A stretch of DNA of 58,536 bases from Mesostigma viride (GCA_009746045.1 RPFO01001873.1:1-58536), one strand, 5' to 3'. Positions 1 to 11,565 are shown, numbered from the stretch's first letter. Numbers and translations are program-made. The notes: generated from the letters alone by a model not told the origin.

Positions 1-126
1 CTATCTTTCTGTGCAGAGCAGTAACTGGTTGCCCGCTTCTGGCACTGCATCATGTATTTCTGTAACATGTAAGTGTGCCCTTTCATCCCAATTTCCCAGT
101 CCCTGTTATGCCCAGCCTGGCTCCTA

Positions 127-236
127 CATGGAGAATAAAAAAGAGAGGAGAGAAAAGAGAGAGAGAGAAGAGAGAGAGAAGAGAAAGAGACATGGAGAGA
201 GAGAGAGAGAGACGAAGAGAGAGAAAGAAAAGAGCC
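127..236. repeat. GA-rich low-complexity tract
   Basis: The stretch is almost purely A and G on the plus strand, built from degenerate GAGA and GAAAGA words. Translations across it (KERREK, or LSLSLF on the other strand) reflect composition only. Confidence 0.8.
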
Positions 237-628
237 ATATAACCTCTGCCCTGAGGCAGCATCTTGAGAAGAAGTCCACATTGTCTAGCACATACTCTAC
301 TTTACATGATAACTCTGCCCGCGTGGAAGCAAGCATCTTGAGAAGGTGCCGAACCATCGCACCCTGATCATCAGGGCAAACCATGGCGGCGACAACGGGT
401 CTGGTAGGGGCCACCCATGCCAGCCAGGAGCCAGGTGTGCCCCAGGGCACACCAAAAAATGCCCCAAGGCAGCACCACCAATCAGGACCACGTCTAAGAA
501 CAATCAATTAGCCACACAATCACATGGCAAACAGCTAATAGGTGGCCAGCTGGCTGCATGCGACCGCCTTCTCTGCCACAATCGAGCCGCAGACACGCTG
601 GCGGGGCAGACAGGCTGATGCCACAGGG

Positions 629-1560
629 TCAGCCCACCTCTAGAGCATTCAGTATTCCGTACAGCCATGAAACTAGGAGTGCAACCCATTCGAGGCTACC
701 CCACTGAATCCACATATTAGCTATATAGACTCTAACAAATGCTATCAGTATGACGCTAGCCCTGCCAACCACCCCGGATTCCCATAATCCTGATGTTCGC
801 TGTAGAAGACATGCCGCTTGAGTGGGTTTATTGCTGTATAAACCATGAGGATTAGTCTGCGGTTGACCATCACTGCCACCCAACCATGTCCACTAACTCC
901 ACCATAGATCAACTCACCGCGAGTGATGCTATATTTAAAAGGATATATTCTTTCCTAGAAAACCTACTGTGCCCATGAACGCCAAAGAACAACATATGGC
1001 AGCAACCTGCGCTTCTTGAATAAAAAGTAGGCAAACCCCGAAGGGCACGTAAACAAGCATCTCACCTCAACCAAGCGCAAGCCTGCAGCAGCGAAGTGAA
1101 TCCTGCCTGCCTCGCGAGCATCACGTCCTGAAGAGCAGAAGCTTCGGCCCCGCTCAGAAAGTCCGTCCACCGCTTCGTTCCACACTGCCAAACAAAATCA
1201 AGAGCAACTCAATGTTGCATATTCAATGGGGCGTACGATCGATTCCACATATATCCATTCTCAGACTATTCTCGGAATTACCATAAGGCGGCACATCTTG
1301 GATCCGTGTACAAAAATTACATCTGGAGTTAAAAGGGCAGCCAGATCACGAATTGGCAGCCAAACAGTACTCTATTGTCAGGTCAACTCCGCAGGCGTCG
1401 GTGCCGAGGAGAAGTCAAGCCGGACACGCCCGCCGATCAATTCGCACACGGGACTTAATATCTTATGCGCCCTCACTAGAGAAGAAGAGCTCTGAATAAC
1501 GTCCGCGCAGGCCCATCGGGTGCAATTTCCAAGCTGCTCTGTCACCTTTCCCGGACCAGC
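629..1560 (-). CDS. putative multi-exon gene, unrecognised product
   Basis: I do not recognise this gene. Four minus-strand blocks have open frames and splice-like edges. Block 1 (1560 to 1378) follows an acceptor ending TTAACAG and runs open for 60 codons. It either ends at TGA 1378-1380 or leaves at a GTGAGG donor after its 28th codon. Block 2 (1184-1066) follows TTTGGCAG and ends at GTGAGA. Block 3 (1014-918) follows TTATTCAAG after a 51-bp intron; phases match and it ends at GTGAGT. Block 4 (799-629) follows CTTCTACAG in phase 0, encodes hydrophobic stretches around IANMWIQWGSLEWV, and stops with TGA. Blocks 2-4 join without a frame break. A further open stretch lies at 503-297 (hydrophobic, VVLIGGAALGHFLV). 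The start codon is not located. Exon order is inferred from splice signals and open frames only. Confidence 0.35.
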
Positions 1561-1723
1561 CTGTTAACAAGCCCCTTGACGGAACCGACAAACTAACCGC
1601 ATGACGGTTTCATCAACTCGCAGCCCCACCAAGCCCAAAATGCAACATTCTCCATCCGTTCAGCTTTAAAATAGCAAATTAATCTCCAACTAACAAATGG
1701 CCTTGCCTGCATGTGGCATACCA

Positions 1724-1839
1724 TCACTTCGGACCGCCATCCGGAAAGAAGCCTAGGTGGAAAAAGAGCGGCTCCTCTGTCACTTCCAAATGGAGAATGA
1801 TATCCAACGCTCGCACCCACCCATCAAACGAACGCAGGC
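1724..1839 (-). CDS. candidate upstream exon, unrecognised
   Basis: An open minus-strand stretch encodes a protein-like segment containing EVTEEPLFFHLGFFPDGG and stops at TGA 1724-1726. A GTGATG donor-like word overlaps the stop, so the stop may be intronic. It may be an earlier exon of the gene at 629-1560, since it lies on the same strand just upstream. No ATG is in frame and no clear acceptor is visible. Confidence 0.2.
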
Positions 1840-2320
1840 ATTAATTTATTCGCAAAATATGAACTCACATTATAGCCTTACTCCATTGTAACGCGTTAAT
1901 TCTGCATCGAAGGTGGGTATAGGTTATGAGTTATAAGTTATAACGCAAAAATATGCGTTTTGGGGTTACTGTTTGCACTTCGTCATTCGCCCAAACAGTA
2001 AAGAGGTGTGAACCGCCAACCTGGCAGTTCGTATCTCTGTAAACCCAATTACGTCAAGCAACCAAGTTATTGTTCGGTGATGACGACTGACGACTGACGA
2101 GTGACGACTCACGAGTGACGAGGCCGAGCCGCCTACGTGACGAGCCAAACGTTTTTGACAGGAAACACATGCTACCAGGATGCTACGGATACACTGCTCA
2201 CGTGTGTTTGGTGTGAGGTCTCGGTGTGATCTAATCGTCCTGCCACGGGCAGCTTTACCAGGGCGCCGCGCCAAAGACCAATGCTAAGTTTCCGCGCAAA
2301 AATTTTTGTTCCGTGCTCTA

Positions 2321-2752
2321 TGTTAGGAGTGAGAAAACAATGTTTGCCACAAAGTTTTACTTTATTTCACTCAGATAAAAATAAGTCTCAGTCGGCAGCT
2401 GGCCGGCTGCTAGTTCCACCACAGGAGTGTGTGAGGTGTGAGGTACTGAGAGAGCAAACAAGGTGCGTAGCTTCGCCTTTTAAACAATTCCAGGCTCAGC
2501 TACTGGGTAGCAGTTATGATCTACCTACAACGTGGCCACACCAAACCGGTTCTTTTCTGACTGTGTGGCAGTTACAATCATAACGTGATCTCAAGCCAAC
2601 CATTCACAACCAAAGTTCAAGGTCAGTCACAGAATGACTGGGTCACTTATGGAACAGAACTTAAACATGCGGCACATGCCCGTTCATGTAGTCCAGAGCT
2701 AGCACTAAACTATAAGTACTAGTTTCAGGCAGGTGTGTCGATACTTCTGACA
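2321..2752 (-). repeat. 3' LTR of copia element 1
   Basis: This 432-bp copy is nearly identical to 8248-8679. In element orientation it begins TGTCAGAAG and ends CTAACA, a short TGT/ACA inverted terminus typical of LTRs. Confidence 0.95.
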
Positions 2753-2762
2753 CCCCCCTTAC
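2753..2762 (-). promoter_or_regulatory. polypurine tract, copia element 1
   Basis: The minus strand reads GTAAGGGGG immediately before the 3' LTR terminus. A purine run in this place primes plus-strand DNA synthesis in LTR elements. Confidence 0.7.
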
Positions 2763-2893
2763 TCGGCACACAGGCCGGAAAACAAACTCAAGCAAGCCAG
2801 AACAAATGTTCACTAAAAGAACTGTAGTATGGGACCAGTGTCACAGGCTAGCAAGTGTGTCCTTATGTTGTCTCATCACTAATTGCCAGTAAC

Positions 2894-5800
2894 TCAAATA
2901 CCCAACAACTTGTGTCTGAGCTCCACAAAACGTGGCTCAGGTAGTGCCTTGGTGAGCATGTCGGCGATCATCGCTGCCCCAGGAAGGTGAGACACCTGAA
3001 CGGTGCCATCCGCGACCTTCGCGCGAATGTAGTGGTACTTGACGTCGATGTGCTTGGTACGCCGAGGGTGAACAGGGTCTCGTGACAGAGCCACAGCACC
3101 AGTGTTGTCGCAAAACACCTGAATTGGCCCTGAGGCCGGGTCACCCAACTCCTTGGTGATGGTGAGAAGGGGACCACCTGCTGCGTGACACCGCACAGGG
3201 CCATGTACTCGGCCTCACAGGTGGACAGGGCTGGAGTGGGCTGCTTGCGACTGGTCCACTCCACCGCAGCACCGCGGTACATGACCACGTTGCCAGTGAT
3301 TGACTTGCGGTCCACAGGATCGTTTGCCCAGTCGGCATCCGAGTAGGCCACCAGCCCCCCCTGCCCCGAGTAGGACAGACCCAGGTCCTTGGTGTGTACC
3401 GCGTACTGAAGCACCCGGCGTGCCAGCCCAAGGTCGCTTACAGTAGGGTTTTTCATATTCTGAGTCAGCAGGTTGACTGCGAATGCCAGGTCAGGCCGAG
3501 TGCATCCCATCGCATACAGGAGTGCCCCGGTGATCGCTTGGTAGACGCGAGTGTCGTCCGCGTTGAGAAGCCCCCCCTCACCACGGGGGGTGTTGGGGAC
3601 GACGGGCGTCTTCACCGCCCGTGGGGAGACCCCAAAGCGCTCAGCGAGGGCCTCCAGATACGGGCCTTGGTGCAGAAAAACTGTGCGCGCCGGCGGGTCG
3701 AGGACCAGGGAGACCCCCAGAAAGAGGGAGGGGGCATCCGTCTCGGTGATCTGGAAGCGCTGGGACACCCGTTGGGTCCACTGCGATAGCCACTCCGCCG
3801 AGGAGTGGGAGACCAGGAGATCGTCGACATGGACGAAGGCAAAACCACCAACATACAGGAACAGACACGTGTCCGTGGTGCTCTGGACAGCGCCAGTCTC
3901 ATGGATGAGGTAGTCCCGGAGCGTGTGGTGCCAGTTCCGGGGCGCCTGTTTGAGCCCATAGAGGCTCCGCCGGAGGCGCCAGAGGTACGTTTGGCCAGTG
4001 GGGTCGCGCTCCTCAAAGCCCTTGGGGGGAAGGACATACACGTCCTCCTCCAACTCAGCATAGAGGAACGCGGTGCGGACATCCAGCTGCCGGATGGGGT
4101 GGCCAGCAGTGCCAGCACGAGCCAAGCCCAGGCGCACGGTGGCAGCACGGACGGTGGGAGCAAAAGTCTCACCGAAATCAATGCCCTCGCGCTGTGCAAA
4201 CCCCTTGCACACAAACCGGGCCTTGCACCGCCCATCAGCTTTCTGGGCGAAGACCCACTTGGTGGGTAGGAGCTTGGCACCGCGCGGAAGATCACGCATA
4301 TGCAGAAGCTCGTAAACCTGGTGCTCCTGGAGGCTGGCCAGCTCACTCTCCATGGCCGTGCGCCATTCCGGCAAGGCAAGGGCGGCAGCGGGAGAGGAGG
4401 GCACGGACGCAGGCTGGCTATGAAAAGCAGCAGCGAAGCACAGGTCAGCGACAAGTGAGTGATGCGCGTGGATCCGTGCAGCCTTGGTGACAGGTTGATC
4501 CGGCCAGGAAGAAAGTGCGTCATCCAATACATCATCGCCCCCGAAACCAGGGGGAGCGGGGGTGTTACTGCCATGAGAAAGGTCGCCACACAAGGCAGCA
4601 CCACGGGAACCCCACACGGGGAGGAGACCTGCAGAGGCACCAGGGGACGCCGGAGGAGAATAGCCGGTGCTGTCAGCCGTGCTCTCCAGGTCAACCGAGG
4701 TACTCAAATGCGGCGGAGGCATCCCCGCCCCGGCGTGTTCATATGACGCCGCAGAACGCGAGTGGCCAGAGGCCTGTCCGCGCAACAGAGGGGCATGCTG
4801 TCGAGCATCTGACACGGTGAGGTAAGATGTCGGCGCCGAGGCAGGAGCCGGAGCCGTCGGAGCATGGCCGTTCCGCACAAGTGCCTGGATGGCCGCAGCG
4901 GCGGCCGGGGGGAGAACGAAACGCTCAGGAGTCCCCCCGATGCTGACATAGCTGTCCTCACGGCCTGCGGGCAAGGCAGTGGAGGGCGTTGCCGGCCCCC
5001 CAGAGTCCTCGGCAGAGGCAGAGGGTAACTGCAAAGGGGCAGGAGTCAGCATGTCGGCGGGAAAGAGGTCGGCCTCCGCAAAGGGGGCCGCCGGGAGCCA
5101 CTGCGCAGCCTGCGGGGCCCGGTTGCGCCACGTCTCGTCGAACTGCACGTGCTTGCGCTCGATGACACGCCCGCCGCCCGTCGCCTTGTCGGGCACCCAT
5201 ACGAGGTAGGCCGGGGAGTCAAGCTTGTATCCCACGAAGAGGCCATCCTCAGCGCGAGAATCAAACTTCTCACGGGCTGCCCCCTCAACCAAGACGTGGG
5301 AGGGGCAGCCAAACACACGCATGCCGGATAAATCCGCAGGGCGCCCATACATGAGGAAGTAGGGCGTTGCGTGCTCCGGGTTGCTGCGGCAGGGCAGCCT
5401 GTTGATGATGTAGATGGCGCATGCAAAGGCTAGAGCCCAGAACGCCTTGCCGAGGCCAGCATGCGCCAGCATGCTCCTGGTCATGCTAACTGCGACGCCC
5501 CAGAATCGCTCCGCCACGCCGTTCTGCTCCGGCGTATAGGGGGACGAGAACTCTTGCCGCACGCCATACTCGGCGCAGACGGCGCGCCAGTCCTGGCCAG
5601 TGAAAACCGCGTCTTGGTCGGAGCGAAGCTCCACAGGCGCCGTGGCCGCGGACGCCCGGAACGGCTTGATCTCCGTGGCCAGGAAGTGACGCAGGCTCCC
5701 AACGGCAGCGTCCTTCGTCTTCAAGAAATAAACCCAGTGAAAACGAGTGGCTTCATCCGTGATGCCCAGGACATACCGCCAGTCCCCCAACACGGCAGGG

Positions 5801-6627
5801 GTCCGCATGGGACCAAGCAGGTCGCAGTGCAGGCGACGGCGAGGGGTCGCACAGCGTGGCGTCGTGCTGGGGGGAAAGCTGCTCCGCCGCAAGTGACCGG
5901 CAGGGCAGGAAGGACACGTGGGAGCCTTGGGACCGTGGGTCACCATGTTTGAGGCGGGGTCGGCGGCTAGCCGAGCAATACGATCCGCGCCAGCGTGTCC
6001 GAGGCGCAGGTGCCACTGCATTAGGTCCACGGGGGCGGCCGATGTGGCGAGGGCATGGGGCGCCACCCCGCGGAGCAAGTAAATGCCGTCACACTCCACG
6101 AGGGGGAACGTGCGGGTCCCCAAAGTGAGGCGCAGGTGCTTAAAGTCCACATCATGGCCGGCTTTAAAGAGCTGGCTCACCGAGAGTAGGCGGGCCTGAA
6201 GGCCTGGGACATACAAAGCTGGGCCGAGGTGCACGTCCGGGGTGCCGAGCCGGAGAAGCAGAGGGCCCCTGCCGCCCGCATGCAGATTGCCGCCCGAGCC
6301 GGTGATGCGCAGCCGAAAGGCGGGATCAAATCCATCGCCAAAGTCCACCCGGTGAGGCGTCATGTGGTACGTGGCACCCGTGTCAACCACCCACTCCGGG
6401 GCACACCTAGCCGTGGCCGTTGCGGCCGTGTGAAGCACAGAAGGAGCGGTGGTTGAGGAACCAGCCGTCGAGTCCGAGGAGGTGCTGGGGCGGGGTGCCG
6501 AGAGACGACTGCCCGAGCGGGACGGGGAAGGCGCAAGGCCGTGCACGGGACGAAGCGAGGCCTGCCCGTGGGCTGCACACCGTCGCGCAGGGAAGCACCC
6601 AAAGGGTTGGCGCGCAGGGAAGCACAC
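2894..6627 (-). pseudogene. pol: copia pol, broken by a one-base shift
   Basis: The main frame (6627 to 2968, 1,219 codons) carries the copia domains in order. Protease: DTGATYHMT, Asp near residue 82. Pre-integrase zinc motif: HLRLGH with CPSC, residues 204-242. Integrase DDE: D269, D337 and E373, with 35 residues between the last two. RT: residues 785-945, with FAPTVR, YGLKQAPRNW and HVDD in place of the usual YVDD. RNase H: SDADWAND, then CEAEYMAL. After GVTQQVV the frame is lost. The rest of RNase H (FCDNTGAVALS through KALPEPRF) continues in another frame to TAG/TGA-free position 2894. The shift lies at a four-C run near 3176 (minus strand). One base missing there would explain it, either by mutation or by homopolymer miscall. 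Confidence 0.9.
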
Positions 6628-6929
6628 AAAGGGCCTCGACCCACGTGGAACGCGTACGTCGTCTCCAAGGGAGGCAGGCCTGCGTCGGTGTGATGGGCGT
6701 GCCCGGCGCCGTCACCGCGGAGGTGAGCAGGGCGCTGGGCGGGATGGGCAGTCCAGCAGGTGGCGGCGTCATGTCCAGGCTTGGCGCAGACGGAGCAGGG
6801 CGGCCCGCGGCCACGCCCGACCCCTGCGCCACCACCGCGACCACCACCGCGCCCGCCGCGCCCCCCGCTGCTACCGCCATGGCCGTGGCCGTTGCCGTGG
6901 CCATTGCCGTGGGCGCGGCCGTTGCCGTG

Positions 6930-6993
<64 letters not shown>

Positions 6994-8000
6994 CTTCCGG
7001 TGCCGTTGCTGTTGCCGTTGCCGTTGCCGCGGGCACCGCCATTCCGTGGGCCACGCCCCCGGCCAGGGGTATGGTACGCGTGGTTGGAGGCAGAGCCAGA
7101 ATCTGCAGGGGACGGGAGGCCACCCGTCAGCAGATCTTCAACTTCCATCAGGCGCTGCCGCAGGACCGGAACAGTCTCGACCTCGTCAAGACGGAGGGAG
7201 ATTAGCGCGGGCCGGTACTCGGCGCGCAGACCGCTGAGGACGCTGGCAATGAAGGCAGCGACTGGGAACGTAATGCCTGCAGCCTGTAGCTTGGCGTACA
7301 GCAGTTCCGAGCGGTTCACATACGGCTCCACAGTCTCGCGAGCAGTTTGACGAAGTTGGGCCATTTGTTTCCACAAGTCCAGACGCATGGACTTGGTGAG
7401 CTTGCCATGCTCATAGACCTGGATGAGCTTGGTGATGGCCAGACTGCCCAGGCGACGATCCAGGGGGAGCGTCTGCATCAAGGCACGCGCAGGCCCATCG
7501 ACGACGGCCAACAAGGCAACGTAAAGGAGCCGATCCAGTTGCACGTTCTGGACAACACCTGCCAGCACTCCAAGGAGGCCAGCATAAAGGGAAACAAGGC
7601 CCAAGAAATGGTCCTTAAAAGGGATCCACAGCGTCCAATCTGAGCCGGTAAAAACCTTGACCCCACGAACATCCTTCAAAAGCTCCTTGCAAGCCACAAA
7701 GGAGGCTCGGGCGGGGCCCCCCCCCGCCGTACCGCGGCTCAAACCACCACCGTCAACCGCCGGATTCTCACCGTCGGGAGCACCGTGGGCGGCGTCCTCG
7801 TCACCACCTGGCGGGTGCAAAGCCAGGGCAGCCAGCCCAGCTGCTGCGTCAAAAAATACTTCGCCTGGGAGACCCGAATCGGTAAGAGTTACGGATGATG
7901 CAGTCAAAGCGGCCAGACCGGCAGCGTCATCGGCATCAAAATCGTTACTGCCAGCAGCGCGACCCGCGGAAGCGACCTGGCTGCGAGTGCCGGAAGCCAT
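6360..8000 (-). CDS. gag: gag of copia element 1
   Basis: This is the nucleocapsid/capsid polyprotein. The frame is open from 8138, but I chose the ATG at 8000 because the first 46 residues read through primer-site and tRNA-like sequence, while MASGTRSQVASAG begins the low-complexity head usual for gag. The middle is helical and capsid-like (LDLWKQMAQLRQTARETVEP, the UBN2/copia gag type). A Gly-Asn dipeptide run follows. A CCHC zinc knuckle (CSVCAKPGHDAATC) fits CX2CX4HX4C. The frame overlaps pol, whose usable reading starts near 6627, so pol needs a -1 shift inside the overlap. Past the knuckle the gag frame degenerates and ends at 6360. Confidence 0.85.
6895..7035 (-). repeat. GTTGCC/GGCAAC hexamer tract in gag
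   Basis: A plus-strand GTTGCC hexamer array encodes (Gly-Asn)n on the minus strand inside gag. It keeps the frame because the unit is six bases. It should be prone to length change by slippage. Confidence 0.85.
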
Positions 8001-8039
8001 TCCAGCAAAAAAACAGCAAAAAACTCCGGAAAAAAAGGT

Positions 8040-8140
8040 AACGTTCGCCAATAGATTCCGGCCAGGAATCGAACCAAGCACCTTTCGTATCACGCGCCAG
8101 ACGGGAATCAAACCTCCGCCTACGCTGTCGTCATGCAAAT
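8040..8140 (-). other. tRNA-promoter-like words in copia element 1 leader
   Basis: On the minus strand this leader holds GGTTCGATTCC, a perfect pol III B-box word. Upstream is CAGCGTAGGCGG, which fits the A-box pattern, 40 bases away. A second weaker word, GGTTTGATTCCC, lies between them. The spacing and anticodon-arm pairing are poor for a functional tRNA. It could be a degraded tRNA captured by the leader. Confidence 0.25.
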
Positions 8141-8224
8141 CTCGCCGAAATACACAAATCTAAAGTCAACCGCGAGCAGAGCCTCGGGAAACGACTTTTA
8201 CCAGCGGTAAGCAGGTCGAAAGGC

Positions 8225-8247
8225 GTGCGAACCGCACTCCGATGCCA
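8225..8247 (-). promoter_or_regulatory. primer binding site, copia element 1
   Basis: The bases directly inside the 5' LTR read TGGCATCGGAGTGCGG on the minus strand. TGG at this place is expected for pairing with a tRNA CCA end. The rest does not match the common initiator-Met site (TGGTATCAGAGC) exactly, so the priming tRNA is not identified. Confidence 0.55.
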
Positions 8248-8679
8248 TGTTAGGAGTGAGAAAACAATGTTTGCCACAAAGTTTTACTTTATTTCACTCA
8301 GATAAAAATAAGTCTCAGTCGGCAGCTGGCCGGCTGCTAGTTCCACCACAGGAGTGTGTGAGGTGTGAGGTACTGAGAGGGCAAACAAGGTGCGTAGCTT
8401 CGCCTTTTAAACAATTCCAGGCTCAGCTACTGGGTAGCAGTTATGATCTACCTACAACGTGGCCACACCAAACCGGTTCTTTTCTGACTGTGTGGCAGTT
8501 ACAATCATAACGTGATCTCAAGCCAACCATTCACAACCAAAGTTCAAGGTCAGTCACAGAATGACTGGGTCACTTATGGAACAGAACTTAAACATGCGGC
8601 ACATGCCCGTTCATGTAGTCCAGAGCTAGCACTAAACTATAAGTACTAGTTTCAGGCAGGTGTGTCGATACTTCTGACA
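8248..8679 (-). repeat. 5' LTR of copia element 1
   Basis: This 432-bp copy matches 2321-2752 with one visible substitution. The element's promoter is expected here by analogy with the class. The outer edge is fixed by the CTCTA duplication at 8680-8684. Confidence 0.95.
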
Positions 8680-8759
8680 CTCTAGAGTCCAGGCGCCGAG
8701 GCCAGGCCCGCCGCGACTGGGTGGTTTTACCGGATTAGGATACATTTGCACGGCTTCAA

Positions 8760-9560
8760 ATGTATCCTAAATGCACCATTGGCAAACATGGTTTCTGGAC
8801 ATGGTCGATATCATTAATATGTTTGGCAAGCATAATATGATCATGCTTGCCAAAGATGTTGTCTCTTTTCATATTTCACACATATATTATCGGCCTCGGC
8901 GTGCCATGCTTCCACGTTTGTTGTCTCTTTTCATATATTGTGAATATGATCAATAAAATTCCAAACATGACCATGTTGGAGACTTCAAGTGGAGCATCAT
9001 GATTACTGTTTTCACTATTACGTAACCCATGGTTCATGTTAACATGGCATAATGAGCAATCCTATTGACCCCATGACTAATGGTGAAGTTAATAAAGTTA
9101 CATCGTGGCACGTCACTATAGCATCAAGTTGCATCATTGTGCATAAAGTAGTTTAGCACTGAGTTGGCATGCCAACACCAGGTACACTAAATAAATTAAA
9201 ACCAGAATTGATAAACAACCCAGTATCCAAATACAGTATCCATATATATGCAGGTCGTACTACAGGTACAGCCACGGCTGCCACGCGGCTTCTGCAGCGA
9301 TCACGCTCTTTCTCCTAGACAATTGCTCTACTGGTCCCTACAGGTCGGTCGACTTGGACCATGATGCGTCAAGAACAGTTAATTGACCGACTTAAACAAG
9401 ATGTTTGTCTACATGCAGCTGTCTGCACCTAACTAACGCGAAACCGCGTGCTACCAAATATAGGGGCAAATGCATGAGTAACACATGTCAACGCACAACC
9501 GGTGGAAATCACGCGATACCAACCGCGGCAACAGTGGTGTGAACATAGCGGGCACTGACA
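8760..9560. other. no gene seen
   Basis: AT-richer intergenic DNA. No protein-like frame, repeat array or RNA gene is visible beyond short words such as the ATATGATCATGCTTG region. Confidence 0.5.
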
Positions 9561-9564
9561 TGCA

Positions 9565-10015
9565 AAAAAGCACCAGCAGCGGCATCAGTAGCAAATTGTA
9601 GTAGCGGAACAATAGCCACTACATCAATGCAACAACACATCAGCCCAGCAACACAGCAGCAGCATGACCGTAGCACAGCAGCAGCACAACTGTAGCACAT
9701 CAACACGGCCGCATAGCAGGAGCACAAGTCAGCGCAGCAGCAACTTAGTATGCCGATTCCTGAATTTCCTATCAGTGGACTATAGTCCATTGATAGGAAA
9801 TTCACTAATAGGCAGTACTAGCTCAGCAGCACGGCAGCAATGCAGCAGTGCATCAACACAGCAGCACGACAGCAATACATCAGCGGCACGGCAGCAATGC
9901 AGCAACACATCAGCACAATAGCACAGCAGCAGTACGGCAGCAATGCAGCAGCAATAGCATGGCAGCACAGCAGCAGCAGCAGCACATGAGCAGCTCAATG
10001 ACAACAACGCTGCTT
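9565..10015. repeat. degenerate GCA-rich tract
   Basis: The stretch is built from irregular AGCAGCA, ACGGCAGCAATG and AACACATCAGC words. A 42-bp near-palindrome at 9762-9803 interrupts it. Confidence 0.75.
9762..9803. repeat. 42-bp near-perfect palindrome
   Basis: The arms begin GAATTTCCTATCA and meet at CTATAG with one mismatch in 21 pairs and no loop. It could extrude as a cruciform or mark an excision scar. Confidence 0.85.
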
Positions 10016-10020
10016 GCGCT

Positions 10021-11565
10021 TCAGCAGTCGTCGTCGTCGTCATCGTCATCGGCAAGGATGAGCGCTCGCTTCCGACGCCGGGAGGCGCCTGCGTTGTTGT
10101 TCTCCGCCACAACGTCGCTGGGTGGAACCATCTCGCGCAATCGAGCCTCGGCCAGGGTGATATCCGGCGCTTGCAACGCAGGGACGACCACACCGGGGCA
10201 CCCGCAGATCTGTGCCTCCAGCTCGTGGAGAGGCACGCAAGAAACCGCGTCCTCCTCCCAACGGGCACCCCAGTACATGGCTACCATGTCGTTTTGCGTG
10301 TCGACAACAGCGACACGACCATGGTACCTGCCGTCCCGGCTTTCGGTGCGACCGTCCGCGGATGTCACACGCTCCGACGCCCAATGACACACGACTTGCC
10401 CTACGAGGTTGCGGCTGCCACTCTTGACCTGCAGCGTTACGCCTTCCCAGCATGCCTTCGCCATGCCGACGATGCCCTTCGAGCATTCAGCATCTTGCCA
10501 CTTCACGACCGGGTGTTCCGCGTCATAGGGCACCTCCTTCAGCGCCTTTAGGCACTCCTTGGTGAGCTTTTCGTTCGCACCCAAGGAGACTCCATGGGGC
10601 GGCTGACCTCGCTTGCCCACCACTTGTGTCAAGACGAGGTCTGAGGCGGTGATGATCACCGTGTGCGCCGCAGTGGTTGGCGGATGGGGCCATTGCGCAA
10701 TGTCTGTATTCCACGGGTGCCACGTGTCATGCAAATGCTTAGCGCGGTATACAAAGAGCTCAATAGAAGGTTGGCCGCCATCCTCCTTCGCAACCACCTC
10801 CTTGATGATGCCAACGAGGACTGGAGTCCACGTGAGCTTCGAGTTGCAGAGAATACCAGCTGAAGGGTGCCAGTATAGAACAGCGGAGCCTTTCTCAACG
10901 CCTTGCATGCGCTTCAAGTAAGCGACCTTGGCTGCCATGGCCCTGTCTTCTGCCGCCCATTCCTGCTGTGTGTGGCCATCATGACGAACTCGGTCTACCA
11001 GCGGGGTGACGCGCACCGCCTCTGCGTCGACCAACGCCATGAAGTGCTCTTCTTGCGTCGGTGGTGGTTCAGGCGCTGCATCGTGCTCACGCAGGGCGGA
11101 GATGTCCGCGCGAGATGGCCACGGCAAAGGGCGCCACTCCTCAGGCACCTCCTCAGGGGCATGTGGGACTTGACTTGCGAAAAAAGGCCTTGTTTGGCTT
11201 GATGGTGTCGGGCGGAAAGTACCACTGCCAGATGCCATGGGGCAACTTCTCGACCCTTGTTTTGATCGACTCCAGCTCCTTCCCCAGAAACTCCATGTTC
11301 AATGGTGCGAAGGCTGGGGTGTCCTGCAACATCGGAATGCGGTCTGGATCCACAAGTCGGACGCCAAACAGCGGCCGCCCCTCCGCATCAAACCTGTATG
11401 GCTGTGTCATCGCCTTCCCGCACCGTGGCGCGCCTTCCTGTCGAGTCCCCGCGGGCTGCCACGGCGTCTTTTGGGACTCCGTGGTCCGGTAGGACAACCA
11501 GGTCTCTGTGTTGCCCTGTACCTGGAAGAAGACGGCGTGGTGCACCTTCATTGAGCGACCGCGTT
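10021..11565 (-). CDS. unrecognised protein, two overlapping frames
   Basis: I do not recognise this protein. The 3' part (11238 to 10021, 405 codons) contains a compact region with KGSAVLYWHP and GRVAVVDTQNDMVAMYWG and ends in an Asp run (LADDDDDDDDC). The 5' part lies in another frame (about 11565 to 11153) and includes KVHHAVFFQVQGNTETWLSY and MLQDTPAFAPLNMEFLGKEL. The two join near a six-base A/T run at 11180, where one base would restore a single frame. Upstream, that frame continues into the GC-rich minisatellite. A minus-strand 42-bp exon at 12780-12739 (FIRDRNSKGQE, acceptor TGTAG, donor GTGAGT) suggests a spliced 5' end. It lies within the inverted-repeat-bracketed interval and may be cargo of that element. 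Confidence 0.5.

Larger units (their letters stand above)
2321..8679 (-). mobile_element. full-length Ty1/copia LTR retrotransposon
   Basis: The element reads on the minus strand from 8679 to 2321 (6,359 bp). It has two 432-bp LTRs starting TGTCAG and ending CTAACA, a 5-bp target duplication CTCTA (2316-2320 and 8680-8684), a purine tract AAGGGGGG abutting the 3' LTR, and gag then pol in between. Pol has the copia order protease, integrase, RT, RNase H. The LTRs differ at one position that I can see (A/G near 2453 and 8380), so insertion is recent. Coding is interrupted: gag and pol are in different frames and RNase H carries a one-base shift. Confidence 0.95.

Noticed and set aside
3394-7350. 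Plus-strand and alternate minus frames within copia element 1
   Set aside because: They are shadows of GC-rich gag-pol. The motif-bearing frames are assigned.
8040-8140. A functional tRNA gene
   Set aside because: The B-box is perfect, but arm pairing, A-to-B spacing and anticodon loop are wrong.
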